A DNA stretch of 64,000 nt from Phytopseudomonas straminea (GTDB lineage: Bacteria; Pseudomonadota; Gammaproteobacteria; Pseudomonadales; Pseudomonadaceae): NCBI RefSeq assembly GCF_900112645.1, contig NZ_FOMO01000001.1, forward strand, positions 310,001 to 374,000, given 5' to 3'. How positions within the stretch are numbered: position 1 is the first letter of the stretch; every line of letters starts with the position of its first letter. The translations under genes were made by a program, and so were the position numbers. This document shows, piece by piece, positions 49,270-60,315 of this stretch. The notes under the pieces are model-generated. The model had not been told where the DNA came from. It made no database searches and saw only the letters and a program-made list of their open reading frames with translations.

Positions 49270-50886
49270 TCAGTTGGCCATTTCCTGGGTGACGCTGGCG
49301 AAGGTCTTCGGCCAGGGCTTGCCGGCCTGAACCTTGGCAGGCAGGGTCTTCACGGCAGCCTGGGCGGCATCGCGGCTGGCAAAACTACCATAAGTGATGA
49401 CGAAAAGTGGCTTACCCTGGTGCATCTTCTTGAAGTAACGGTACTGCACGCCGTTCTGGCTGACGAAGGAGCGTGCCGCGGCTTCCGTGCTGGTACCCAG
49501 CACCTGAAGGGTAAAGTGGGCCTTGTTCTGCGACGCGTACCAGCCATTGGCTTGCGAACCGCCTGCCGCAGCCGGTGCCTGGGTGGCGGGAGCCGGCCGG
49601 GCAGCCTGCGCAGGCTGGGTTGCGGGTTTGGGTTGCTCAACCGGTTTCGGCTGCTGAGCGACTTTGGGTTGTTCGGCTGGCTTCGGTTGCGGCGCGGCCG
49701 GCGTGGTCACTTGTGGGGCCGGAGTCGGCGCCGGTGCGTTTTGCGTGGGCGGCAGGGTCACCGGCGCGGCCGGCGTGGACTCGGGCAACTCCACATTGGC
49801 CTCACCATCCGTTTCGCCAGCCGCCTGGGCCAGCGGCTGACGGATCACCGGCTGGGACTGGCCTACCAGCGGCAGCGGCAACGGCTGGTTGCTGCCGGCA
49901 AACTCGATCGGCGGCTTGCCATCAGCGCCCTGCTCGGCACTTACCGGAGCGCTTGGCGCCGTTTGCGGCTGTGGTGCACTACCCATGGGCAACTGAGCCT
50001 GGGTCGGCGCCGGGGCCTGTGCATCGGTCGGTTCGGAGCGGCCCTGCATCAGCAGCGCGGCAGCTACACCGACAGCGACCACGCCAAGGGCCAGCAGGTG
50101 CTTCTTCGGCAGCTTGAGCGCCAAGCCACCGGCCTTAGCCGCGCCACGGCGCGAAGCCATGGCGTCGATCAGCACGTCCCGAGCCACCCGGTTGATCTCG
50201 CCCGGCCAGCCGCCGGAGCGCTCGTGGATCAGCTCGACCTGCTCGTCGGACAAGAGCTCGATGCCCTGGGCCGCGCCTTCCAGGCGAACGGCCAGGTACT
50301 CGCGGGTTTCCTCTTCGCTGTACGGTTCGAGTTCGATGATGTGGAACGACTCTTCGCCGTTGCTCAGCGCATCCAGGCGACCGATCAGATCGGTGTCGGC
50401 GAACAGGAAAACGTGAGGGCGCCCTTCGGCATTGCCCTGGGCCAGTATCAGCAGCTCATCGATCGCTGCGTCGCTGAGCTCTTCGGCATCGTCGATCAGC
50501 AGGTAGACTTCCTGGCCGGTCAGCGACAGCTGGCCGACCTGACCGAGCAGTGCGGCACGATCGGTCTGCTGCGTATTCAAACCCTGGGCGATGTGGCGCA
50601 TCAGGGTCGCCGGATCGGCAGCGCCCTGGGCCGAAACCACCACATTATGCACGGCCTGCTTGTTGGTGCTGGCCACCAGCGCCTGCCGCAGCAGGGTCTT
50701 GCCGCTACCCTCCGGGCCGGTGACCACCAGCAGCAACTGGCTATAGCGCGCCAGGTGATGCAACTGCCCGAGCACCGGCTTGCGTTGCGCCGGGAAGAAC
50801 TTGAAACCAGGCACCCGCGCCGCGAAGGGATCGTGGGTGAACTGGTAGTGATCGAGAAATGCTTCGTCGGCGTGCAAACTGGTCAT
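49270..50886 (-). CDS. damX: DamX-like cell-division protein (AAA ATPase plus SPOR domain)
   Basis: 538 residues: an N-terminal ExeA-like AAA domain with Walker A GPEGSGKT at 57-64 and Walker B VYLLIDDAEEL, one transmembrane helix (LLALGVVAVGVAAALLM, about 275-291), a long Pro/Ala/Gln-rich periplasmic linker with repeated QPKP units, and a C-terminal SPOR domain (GWYASQNKAHFTLQVLG). SPOR domains bind denuded septal peptidoglycan. E. coli DamX lacks a working ATPase site, whereas here Walker A is intact. Start is the ATG at 50886. It follows aroB, as in other pseudomonads. Confidence 0.9.
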   Translation of the reverse strand: MTSLHADEAFLDHYQFTHDPFAARVPGFKFFPAQRKPVLGQLHHLARYSQLLLVVTGPEGSGKTLLRQALVASTNKQAVHNVVVSAQGAADPATLMRHIAQGLNTQQTDRAALLGQVGQLSLTGQEVYLLIDDAEELSDAAIDELLILAQGNAEGRPHVFLFADTDLIGRLDALSNGEESFHIIELEPYSEEETREYLAVRLEGAAQGIELLSDEQVELIHERSGGWPGEINRVARDVLIDAMASRRGAAKAGGLALKLPKKHLLALGVVAVGVAAALLMQGRSEPTDAQAPAPTQAQLPMGSAPQPQTAPSAPVSAEQGADGKPPIEFAGSNQPLPLPLVGQSQPVIRQPLAQAAGETDGEANVELPESTPAAPVTLPPTQNAPAPTPAPQVTTPAAPQPKPAEQPKVAQQPKPVEQPKPATQPAQAARPAPATQAPAAAGGSQANGWYASQNKAHFTLQVLGTSTEAAARSFVSQNGVQYRYFKKMHQGKPLFVITYGSFASRDAAQAAVKTLPAKVQAGKPWPKTFASVTQEMAN

Positions 50887-50893
50887 TGAATAC

Positions 50894-52000
50894 TCACTGA
50901 TTGTTAAGCCGGGCCACCAGCGCCGGGTAGTCGGCAGCCAGGGTGGCACTCAATATGTCTGCCGGGTAATCGCTGGTCACCACCGCTTCGCCGAGCGAGC
51001 GCAGCAGCACCAGGCGCAATTGACCATCCAGCACCTTCTTGTCCACGGCCATGTGCTCCATGAACTGCGCAGGCGTCATCTCCTGCGGTGGCACCACAGG
51101 CAGCCCTGCCGCCTGGAACAGACGAATACCACGATCACGCTCGTCGGCATTGATCCAGCCCAGGCGATGAGACATCTCGAGGGCCATCACCGTTCCGGCC
51201 GCCACGGCCTCACCATGCAGCCAGACGCCATAGCCCATCTGCGTCTCGATGGCATGACCGAAGGTATGGCCTAGGTTCAGCGTGGCGCGCACGCCGGTTT
51301 CCTTCTCGTCGGCACCGACAACCCGCGCCTTGGCGGCACAGGAGCGCTCGATGGCCTCGGTCAGCGCAGCCTGATCCAGGCTGCGCAGGGCGGCCATGTT
51401 CTCCTCGAGCCAGTCGAGAAACGGCGCGTCGCAGATCAGCCCGTACTTGATTACTTCCGCCAGGCCCGCCGACAGCTCGCGCGGCGGCAAGGTATCCAGG
51501 CTGCGCGTATCGATCAGCACGGCCTGCGGCTGGTAGAAAGCACCGACCATGTTCTTGCCCAGCGGGTGGTTGATGCCGGTCTTGCCGCCCACGGACGAGT
51601 CGACCTGGGACAGCAGCGTAGTCGGCAACTGAATGAAGTTAACGCCGCGCTGATAGCAGGCTGCAGCGAAGCCGGCCATGTCACCGATCACCCCGCCGCC
51701 CAAGGCCAGAACGGTCGTGCGCCGGTCATGGCGAGCGCCGAGCAGGCCATCGAAGATGCTCTGCAGGGTTTCCCAGTTCTTGAACGCCTCGCCATCGGGC
51801 AGCACGATCGGGGTGACGCGGTAATTCGCCAGGGTGTCCTGCAGTTTTTGCAGATACAGCGGCGCGATGGTCTCGTTGGTGACGATGGCCACCTGACGGC
51901 CGACGATATGCGACGCCAGCAAATCGGCGCGACTCAGCACCCCAGCCCCGATATAGATGGGGTAGCTGCGCTCTGCGAGATCAACATGAAGTGTTTGCAT
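50894..52000 (-). CDS. aroB: 3-dehydroquinate synthase
   Basis: 368 residues: [17 protein letters not shown] for NAD binding, [13 protein letters not shown], the zinc-ligand Glu/His residues around [12 protein letters not shown], and [12 protein letters not shown]. It forms 3-dehydroquinate in the shikimate pathway. It lies 51 bases after aroK and eight bases before damX, so the three are co-transcribed. Confidence 0.97.
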   Translation of the reverse strand: MQTLHVDLAERSYPIYIGAGVLSRADLLASHIVGRQVAIVTNETIAPLYLQKLQDTLANYRVTPIVLPDGEAFKNWETLQSIFDGLLGARHDRRTTVLALGGGVIGDMAGFAAACYQRGVNFIQLPTTLLSQVDSSVGGKTGINHPLGKNMVGAFYQPQAVLIDTRSLDTLPPRELSAGLAEVIKYGLICDAPFLDWLEENMAALRSLDQAALTEAIERSCAAKARVVGADEKETGVRATLNLGHTFGHAIETQMGYGVWLHGEAVAAGTVMALEMSHRLGWINADERDRGIRLFQAAGLPVVPPQEMTPAQFMEHMAVDKKVLDGQLRLVLLRSLGEAVVTSDYPADILSATLAADYPALVARLNNQ

Positions 52001-52051
52001 GGAGCCCCCGATTGAAAAAGGGCTCTAGGATAGCGTAGTTCTGCCCTGTCA

Positions 52052-52570
52052 TTAACGGGGCGCCAGCGCTTCCAGCCGCTCGAGAATTTCCTGAACCACC
52101 ATTCGCGGCGGACGCTCGTCGGTCTCGATGATCACATCGGCGATTTCGCGATACAGCGGGTCACGGATGGCGAGCAGATCAGCCAGCACCTGCCCAGGAT
52201 TGGGTGCACGCAACAACGGACGATTGCGATCACGCGCCGTACGGTCGATTTGCTGCTCTACGGAAGCATGCAGATAGACGACCCGGCCACTTTCGCGCAG
52301 CGCCTGACGATTTTGCGGCCGCAATACAGCACCGCCCCCGGTAGCCAAGACCAAGCCATCGGATTCGCACAGCGAGCAGATCACCGCCTGCTCACGCTCG
52401 CGAAAACCCTGCTCACCTTCGACATCGAAAATCCAGGGTATATCGGCACCGGTACGCTGTTCGATCTCCTTGTCGGAGTCCTTGAATGGCAACCGTAACT
52501 CTTTGGCAAGCAAACGCCCGATGGTGCTTTTACCAGCCCCCATCGGGCCGACAAGGATCAGATTACGCAC
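52052..52570 (-). CDS. aroK: Shikimate kinase
   Basis: 172 residues: Walker [10 protein letters not shown] at the N-terminus, substrate-binding DSD-E and the RE region, LATGGGAVL and the lid arginines RDRNRPLL. It phosphorylates shikimate using ATP. The start lies three bases after the pilQ stop, so translation is probably coupled to pilQ. Confidence 0.97.
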   Translation of the reverse strand: MRNLILVGPMGAGKSTIGRLLAKELRLPFKDSDKEIEQRTGADIPWIFDVEGEQGFREREQAVICSLCESDGLVLATGGGAVLRPQNRQALRESGRVVYLHASVEQQIDRTARDRNRPLLRAPNPGQVLADLLAIRDPLYREIADVIIETDERPPRMVVQEILERLEALAPR

Positions 52571-52573
52571 AAA

Positions 52574-54793
52574 TTACCGACTCACGGCCACCGCAGAGTT
52601 GTTCATGATGCGCGGAGTGATGAAAACCAGCAACTCGGTCTTGTTGTCGTTGACAATATCGCGACGGAAGATCCTTCCGAGATAAGGCACATCACCAAGG
52701 AAAGGCACCTTTTCGGTAGCTTTTGTCTGCGTGTTCTCAAAGACCCCACCGATAACAATTGTCTCACCGTCGGATACCAAAACCTTGGCATTGACCTCAT
52801 TCTTGTTAATAGGGGGCGCGCCACCATCGAGAGTACGCTGATAATCGGCAGAGTCCTTATTAACCTTCACTTCCATGATGATGCGATTATCCGGCGTAAT
52901 TTGCGGAGTAACCTCAAGGGAAAGCGCAGCTTCCTTGAAAGATGTGCTGGTAGCACCGCTGGAGCTCGCCTCCTGATAAGGAATTTCCTGACCCTTGAGA
53001 ATTTTCGCCGTTTCTTTATCGGAGGTGACAACCTTCGGCTGGGAGACAACTTCGCCGTTGCCCGAGCTTTCCATGGCTGAGAGCTGCAAATCGATGATGG
53101 CGCTGTTGGAGATGAAGCCGATACCAATACCAGATGTGCTTCCGGTCACGCCCATATCGACAAACGGGGTCGGTGAGCCACCACCACTGCCACCCTCAGT
53201 AACCGGCAGGGTGCAGCGACCGGCAAAGGGACCGCAGCTGAAGCCATCTTCATCTTCTACGCCAATGTTGCCGTTCTTACCGAACGTCCGCCAGCCATTA
53301 CCCGCGTTCACTGCACCACCCCAACGGACCCCAAGCGCTTTACTGTAGTTAACGTTGGCCTCGACGATTCGCGCTTCGATCATTACCTGACGCACCGCCA
53401 CATCCAGCTGAGCCACGATACGACGCAGCTCATCCAGGCGTTCCTGAGTCTGGTAAGCAATGATGCTGTTAGTGCGCTCGTCGACCGTAATAGAACCGCG
53501 GTCATCCGGCACGCCGCCATCGGCACTGGTCACCGACTGGAACAACTTGGCCATGTCGGCAGCCTTGGCGTAGTTGACCTGAATCAGCTCACGACGCAGC
53601 GGCGCCAGTTCGGCGATCTGCTTCTGCGACTCCAGCTCCTGCTTCTCACGGGCAGCGATTTCTTCGGCAGGCGCGACCAGCAATACGTTGCCGACCTGGC
53701 GCTTGTCCAAGCCCTTGGTTTTCAGCACCAGATCCAGCGCCTGATCCCACGGTACGTTCTGCAGGCGCAGAGTGATATTGCCTGCAACCGTATCACTGGC
53801 CACCAGGTTCAAATCGGTGAAGTCGGCGATCAGCTGCAGTACCGAGCGTACGTCGATGTCCTGGAAGTTCAGCGATAGCTTCTCGCCGGTATAGGCGAAG
53901 CGATCAGCCTGACGCTTCTCGGCATCTTCTTGGGTCAGCGGCTTGACGCTGAGGGTCAGCTTGTTTTCGGTCTGGTAGGCCAGGTAGTCGAAGGCACCAA
54001 CCGGCTCAATGACGATACTGGCATCATCGCCTTTGCCAGTGGCACTGACGAACTGCACGGGCGTGGCGAAGTCCTTGACGTCCAGACGCACGCGCAGAGC
54101 CTCAGGAAGCTGGGTGCGATTGAAGTTGAGGATGATCTTGCCGCCGCGCTCTTGAATATCCGGGCTGACGGACGCATCGGACAGGTTGATGACGACATTG
54201 CCCTCACCCTGCTCACCGCGCTGGAAGTCGATATTGCTGATCGACTTGTTCACGGCGCCGAATACCTTCGGAGCGGCCGGCGCGGAAACTGGCGCTGCAG
54301 CCTGAGCAGGACGCGGGGCCGCTGCGGCAGGCGCAGTCACGGGCGCTGCAGCGGTCGTGGTCGCCGACGTGGCCACGCCGGTGCCCACCTGCACGAACAG
54401 ATTATTGCCTTCGGTGCGAGTGTTGTAAGGCGACAGGTTGGTCAGGTTGATGATCAGCCGCGTACGATCCTTGGCCTCCACAACCGTGACGCTGCGCGCA
54501 TTACCCATGCCCAGCTCGCGATTCTTCACGCCCAGCTTGTTGGATACGCCCGGCAGATCCAGGGCGATACGCGCCGGCTGCTCGATGGTATAGCCGCGGG
54601 GCGCTGCCACCGGCTCATCAAAAGACAGTTTCAACTCGACACGGTCACCCGGCAGAGCAGCCACATCCAGCGCCTGCAGATTGGCGGCCAGAACGGCAGG
54701 AGAGAGCATAGCCACCAGCAGCGAAATGCTGAGGCGAGAGAGGGAGCTGTTCATGCTTGGGTTCCGTTTGGCAGACCGGTTATTTCTATTCAT
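52574..54793 (-). CDS. pilQ: Type IV pilus secretin PilQ
   Basis: 739 residues from ATG 54793, which has GAGG eight bases upstream. An in-frame ATG at 54754 gives MNSSLSRLSISLL, matching the P. aeruginosa start, and is the main alternative. A signal peptide is followed by AMIN peptidoglycan-binding domains (near 45 and 200), an Ala/Pro-rich linker, secretin N domains and the C-terminal secretin barrel with VVSQPKVVTSDKETA and LEVTPQITPDN. It forms the outer-membrane pore for the pilus fibre. Last of five pil genes. Confidence 0.95.
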   Translation of the reverse strand: MNRNNRSAKRNPSMNSSLSRLSISLLVAMLSPAVLAANLQALDVAALPGDRVELKLSFDEPVAAPRGYTIEQPARIALDLPGVSNKLGVKNRELGMGNARSVTVVEAKDRTRLIINLTNLSPYNTRTEGNNLFVQVGTGVATSATTTAAAPVTAPAAAAPRPAQAAAPVSAPAAPKVFGAVNKSISNIDFQRGEQGEGNVVINLSDASVSPDIQERGGKIILNFNRTQLPEALRVRLDVKDFATPVQFVSATGKGDDASIVIEPVGAFDYLAYQTENKLTLSVKPLTQEDAEKRQADRFAYTGEKLSLNFQDIDVRSVLQLIADFTDLNLVASDTVAGNITLRLQNVPWDQALDLVLKTKGLDKRQVGNVLLVAPAEEIAAREKQELESQKQIAELAPLRRELIQVNYAKAADMAKLFQSVTSADGGVPDDRGSITVDERTNSIIAYQTQERLDELRRIVAQLDVAVRQVMIEARIVEANVNYSKALGVRWGGAVNAGNGWRTFGKNGNIGVEDEDGFSCGPFAGRCTLPVTEGGSGGGSPTPFVDMGVTGSTSGIGIGFISNSAIIDLQLSAMESSGNGEVVSQPKVVTSDKETAKILKGQEIPYQEASSSGATSTSFKEAALSLEVTPQITPDNRIIMEVKVNKDSADYQRTLDGGAPPINKNEVNAKVLVSDGETIVIGGVFENTQTKATEKVPFLGDVPYLGRIFRRDIVNDNKTELLVFITPRIMNNSAVAVSR

Positions 54794-54808
54794 GGATCAC
54801 CTCGCTCC

Positions 54809-55327
54809 TCAGGAGCGCTCCTTCAGAGTGAGGGTGCGAGGACGTTCGAGCCAGCCGCCCTCACCGTCCGGGACGATCTCGACCACGTCGATCTTGGCAC
54901 TGTCGATGGCAACGATGCGGCCCTCATTGCGTCCCAGGTAATCCCCGACCTTGACGCGATGAACACCACCGGCACCGCTTACCAACGCGAACGAACCCTT
55001 GTCATTGGCCAGGGTTCCGACCATCTCGAACAGCTCGATATTGAACCCTTCGAGGAACTGCTTGACGCGCGTCTCGTCGGGCTTGATTTCCTTGCTGCCT
55101 TTCGCCCGGGCGACCATATCGATCTTCACCGGCGGCTGGAAAGGGCTACGCAGAGCAGCGGCACTGTAGGTAAAGCTTTCGTAGGGCTCGGGTTGCGGCA
55201 GGGGCTCTATCTGCCCTTTCGGCCGTGCCCGCACTTCATCCATGTAGGCTTGCAAATCACTGAAGTCACCACCGCCGCAGCCACTCAGGGTCACCAGCAG
55301 CAGGCCGGGTAAGAGGACACGTTTCAT
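54809..55327 (-). CDS. pilP: Type IV pilus lipoprotein PilP
   Basis: 172 residues with a lipobox LSGC (Cys17). An extended N-terminal region binds PilNO, and a C-terminal beta domain (HRVKVGDYLGRNEGRI) contacts PilQ. It joins the inner-membrane alignment complex to the secretin. It overlaps pilO by four bases. Confidence 0.96.
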   Translation of the reverse strand: MKRVLLPGLLLVTLSGCGGGDFSDLQAYMDEVRARPKGQIEPLPQPEPYESFTYSAAALRSPFQPPVKIDMVARAKGSKEIKPDETRVKQFLEGFNIELFEMVGTLANDKGSFALVSGAGGVHRVKVGDYLGRNEGRIVAIDSAKIDVVEIVPDGEGGWLERPRTLTLKERS

Positions 55328-55947
55328 TGGTGTGCCCCTTTGTCGTTGTAGCGGTAGGTCTTGGCCAGAACGCTCATACGCAGCTTGGAGGTGCTGCCCT
55401 GTTCGGCCGGCACCAGCTCGAAGTCATGCAGGGTGACGATTCGCGGCTGACTGGCCACGCCACTGACGAACGTCGCCAGATCGTGATAGCCACCTACCAC
55501 TTTGATCTGAATTGGCAGTTCGATGTAGAAGGGCTGGGTCACTTCCGGCAGCAACTTGATTTCCTCGAACTCCAGGCCGCTATCGAGGCCGATACGGGTG
55601 ATGTCTTCGAGCAGGCCCGGCACTTCGGTATCGCTGGGCAGCTGCTTGAGCAGGGCGCCGAATGAGGTTTCAGCCTCCTTCATCTGCTCGCGGTAAGCCT
55701 CAAGGTTGGCGGCCTGAAAAGCCTTGGTGGAGAACTGCTCCTTGAGCGTTTCCTCATCCAGCCGCTGCTGATCCAGCGTGGCCTGCAGATCCTTGAGGTG
55801 AAAGTTGTAACCGAGGGCCAGCACCAGTACGACGGCCAGAATGCCGGCGATCACCTTGACCGCGGCAGGCCAGGAGCCGATGTTGTTCAGATCCAGATCA
55901 TTGACGTCGATCTTGCGCAAACTGGCCAGAGAATCGTTCAGGCTCAT
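55324..55947 (-). CDS. pilO: Type IV pilus alignment protein PilO
   Basis: 207 residues: a short cytoplasmic tail, one helix (AVKVIAGILAVVLVLALGY), a coiled coil of about 50 residues and a periplasmic ferredoxin-like fold. It dimerises with PilN. ATGA overlaps join it to pilN and pilP. Confidence 0.96.
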   Translation of the reverse strand: MSLNDSLASLRKIDVNDLDLNNIGSWPAAVKVIAGILAVVLVLALGYNFHLKDLQATLDQQRLDEETLKEQFSTKAFQAANLEAYREQMKEAETSFGALLKQLPSDTEVPGLLEDITRIGLDSGLEFEEIKLLPEVTQPFYIELPIQIKVVGGYHDLATFVSGVASQPRIVTLHDFELVPAEQGSTSKLRMSVLAKTYRYNDKGAHQ

Positions 55948-56515
55948 GGCTTGACCTCCGCCTGATCCTTGCCCGGCTGCGCTTGCTGCACGGTCAGCTG
56001 AAAGGTATTGGCCTGATCCACTGCACCGGCGGTGACGGCCTTGACCTCGGTCAGGTTGGGGGCGGTCAGCCAGTCGGAAGCATCCATGTCACGCATCAGT
56101 TTGGAAACTCGGCTATTGGATTCCGCGGCGCCGACAATGGCGATGGTCTTGCCGGTCATTTTCACCCCGGTGAAATACACACCATCGGGCAGCGTTCGCA
56201 CCAACTGGTCGAACACATGGCCGATGATCGGGCGGTTGCCCTGCAGATCCTGAATGATCTTCATCCGCTCCAGCAGCTGCTGGCGGCGGGTGCGCAGCTC
56301 GCTGATCTCCGCGATACGGGTATCGAGCACAGCAATTTCCTTGCGCACGAAGTCGTTACGGGCCTGCTGATTCTCGATTTCGCCATTCAGATACTGGTCG
56401 CCGAGGAAAACCAGCGCCGCAGCAGCGACCAAAAGGCCGCCCAGCGAAACCAGGAAGCGCTGCTTGCGTTCTTCGCGAAGCTGCTCACGCCAGGGAAGGA
56501 GGTTAATCCGCGCCA

Positions 56516-56516
<1 letters not shown>
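55944..56516 (-). CDS. pilN: Type IV pilus alignment protein PilN
   Basis: 190 residues. The N-terminal INLLPWREQLREERK motif, which binds a groove of PilM, precedes one helix, a coiled coil and a periplasmic ferredoxin-like domain. Its ATG shares one base with the pilM stop. Confidence 0.96.
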
Positions 56517-57764
<1,248 letters not shown>

Positions 57765-60200
57765 ATGCGTTTGCTGAAGTTTTTCTGCTGGTCCGTCATC
57801 GCCGTTTTTTGTGCGCTGGTACTCGCCGTCAGTGGTGCTTTCCTCTACCTGAGCCCGACCCTACCCTCTGTCGATGCCTTGCGCAGTATAGAGCTGCAGA
57901 TACCGCTTCGCGTTTACACAAGCGATGGAAAACTCATCGCCGAATTCGGCGAGATGCGTCGCTCGCCCATCGCCTTCGCCGATATTCCGCCCGACTTCAC
58001 CAGCGCCCTGCTGGCAGCCGAAGACGATAACTTCGCAAATCATTATGGCGTCGATCTTACGAGCCTGATGCGCGCTGCCACGCAATTATTGAAAACAGGT
58101 CAGATTCAATCCGGTGGCAGCACCATCACCATGCAGGTGGCGAAGAACTTCTTCCTCACCAGCGAGCGCAGTTTTTCGCGCAAGATCACCGAGATCCTCC
58201 TCGCCCTGCAGATCGAGCGCGAGCTGAGCAAAAACGAAATCCTCGAGCTGTACGTCAACAAGATCTATCTGGGCCACCGCGCCTACGGCATCGAAGCCGC
58301 CGCACAAGTCTATTACGGCAAGTCCATCCGAGACTTGAACCTTTCGCAGCTTGCGACGATAGCCGGTCTTCCCAAGGCGCCCTCGGCGTTCAACCCGCTG
58401 ACCAATCCCACGCGCGCCAAGGAGCGCCGCGACTGGATCCTCGGCCGCATGTTCCGCCTTGGCCGCATTGACCAGGCGCGCTACCAGGCCGCCCTGGCCG
58501 AGCCAGTGGATGCCAGCTACCACGTCGCGACGCCTGAAGTGTCGGCGCCCTACGTTGCCGAGATGGCCCGCGCCGAAATGGTCGGCCGCTATGGCAGCGA
58601 CGCCTACACCCAGGGCTTCAACGTCACCACCACGGTGCCCAGCAACCTGCAGGTGATGGCCAACAAGGCGCTGCGCGACGGATTGATCGAGTACGACCAG
58701 CGCCACGGCTACCGCGGCCCGGAGAGCCGCCTGCCCGGCATGACCCGGGAAACCTGGCAGACCGAACTGAGCAAGCAAGGCCTGCGTGGTGGCCTGGAGC
58801 CGGCCATCGTCACCCAGGTCGAGAAGAGCGGCATTCTTGTACTGACCCGCCGCGGCGACGAAGAAGCCGTGTCGTGGGACAGCATGAAATGGGCGCGCCC
58901 GTTCCTCAATACCAACAGCCTGGGGCCGCGCCCGCAGCAACCGGCGGACGTGGCACAGATCGGTGACCTGATCCGCGTGCAACGCCAGGACGACGGCAGC
59001 CTGCGCTTTGCGCAACTACCCAGTGCGCAAAGTGCCCTGGTTTCACTCGACCCGCAGAACGGCGCCATCCGCGCCTTGGTCGGCGGCTTCTCGTTCGAAC
59101 AAAGCAACTACAACCGCGCCGTGCAGGCCAAACGTCAGCCCGGCTCGAGCTTCAAGCCGTTCATCTACAGCGCCGCGCTGGATAACGGCTACACCGCCGC
59201 CAGCCTGGTCAACGACGCGCCGATCGTGTTCGTCGATGACTACATGGATCAGGTCTGGCGCCCGAAGAACGACAACAACACTTTCCTAGGCCCGATTCGC
59301 TTACGCGAGGCGCTGTACAAGTCGCGCAACCTGGTGTCGATCCGCCTGCTGCAGGCCATGGGCATCGAAAACACGCTGAGCTACATCGAGCGCTTCGGCT
59401 TCAATCGCCAGGACCTGCCGCGCAACCTGTCGCTGGCACTCGGCACCGCCAACCTGACGCCCATGGAAATCGCCACCGGCTGGACGGCGTTCGCCAACGG
59501 CGGCCACAAGGTGCAGCCGTACCTGATCCAGCGTATCGACAACCGTCATGGCAACCTGCTGTTCGTCGCCAATCCGCCGAGCGTACCCAACGCTGCCAAG
59601 GTCGAAGTGCCGCCGCCGGTCAACGAAGAAGGCGTGATGAACCCGGCCGAAGCGGCGCCCGAACAATTGCCGGACGCACCGCAGCCAGCCGAGGCCGAGC
59701 GCATTCTTGATGAGCGCACCGCCTACATCATGACCAGCATGCTGCAGGACGTGATCAAGCGCGGCACCGGACGCCGCGCTATGGCCCTGGGCCGCAACGA
59801 CCTGGCCGGCAAGACCGGTACCACCAACGAATCCAAGGACAGCTGGTTCTCCGGCTACAACGCCGATTACGTGACCACCGTATGGGCCGGCTTCGACCAG
59901 CCGGAAAGCCTGGGCCGCAATGAATACGGCGGCACCGTGGCGCTGCCGATCTGGATGAACTACATGGGCGCAGCACTCAAGGACAAGCCCAATCACGCGC
60001 CCATCGAGCCGGATGGCATCCTCACCCTGCGTGTCGATCCGCACAGCGGTCGTGCCGCCGCGCCAGGCACGCCGGATGCGTATTTCGAGCTGTTCAAAAG
60101 CGAAGACTCGCCGCCGCCCATGAACGAGCTCGACCCAGGCATGGGCGCGCCGAACAGCCCACTGCCAGCCGACGAGAGCGCGCCAATCGACCTGTTCTAA
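57765..60200 (+). CDS. ponA: Class A penicillin-binding protein 1A
   Basis: 811 residues: one N-terminal membrane helix, a GT51 glycosyltransferase domain (EDDNFANHYGVD with the catalytic Glu, and GGSTITMQVAKN), an inserted OB-like domain (about 320-430), then a transpeptidase with nucleophile Ser in PGSSFKPFIY and KTGTTNESKD. It polymerises and cross-links peptidoglycan. ATG 57765 is preferred to the TTG immediately before it. The C-terminal tail is Pro-rich and disordered. Confidence 0.96.
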   Translation: MRLLKFFCWSVIAVFCALVLAVSGAFLYLSPTLPSVDALRSIELQIPLRVYTSDGKLIAEFGEMRRSPIAFADIPPDFTSALLAAEDDNFANHYGVDLTSLMRAATQLLKTGQIQSGGSTITMQVAKNFFLTSERSFSRKITEILLALQIERELSKNEILELYVNKIYLGHRAYGIEAAAQVYYGKSIRDLNLSQLATIAGLPKAPSAFNPLTNPTRAKERRDWILGRMFRLGRIDQARYQAALAEPVDASYHVATPEVSAPYVAEMARAEMVGRYGSDAYTQGFNVTTTVPSNLQVMANKALRDGLIEYDQRHGYRGPESRLPGMTRETWQTELSKQGLRGGLEPAIVTQVEKSGILVLTRRGDEEAVSWDSMKWARPFLNTNSLGPRPQQPADVAQIGDLIRVQRQDDGSLRFAQLPSAQSALVSLDPQNGAIRALVGGFSFEQSNYNRAVQAKRQPGSSFKPFIYSAALDNGYTAASLVNDAPIVFVDDYMDQVWRPKNDNNTFLGPIRLREALYKSRNLVSIRLLQAMGIENTLSYIERFGFNRQDLPRNLSLALGTANLTPMEIATGWTAFANGGHKVQPYLIQRIDNRHGNLLFVANPPSVPNAAKVEVPPPVNEEGVMNPAEAAPEQLPDAPQPAEAERILDERTAYIMTSMLQDVIKRGTGRRAMALGRNDLAGKTGTTNESKDSWFSGYNADYVTTVWAGFDQPESLGRNEYGGTVALPIWMNYMGAALKDKPNHAPIEPDGILTLRVDPHSGRAAAPGTPDAYFELFKSEDSPPPMNELDPGMGAPNSPLPADESAPIDLF

Positions 60201-60272
60201 GGGCAACGCCAGCAGCCCAGCTGCTGGCGGAACCTCTCGCGGCACGCATCAACGACTCGAAACGCGCCCAAT

Positions 60273-60298
60273 AAAAAACCCGCCGAAGCGGGTTTTTT
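60273..60298. terminator. Bidirectional terminator between ponA and maeB
   Basis: AAAAAACCCGC / GCGGGTTTTTT is a perfect 11-base stem with a CGAA loop. It offers a T run in both directions and lies between two convergent genes. Confidence 0.93.
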
Positions 60299-60315
60299 AT
60301 TGCCGGCTGAATCAC

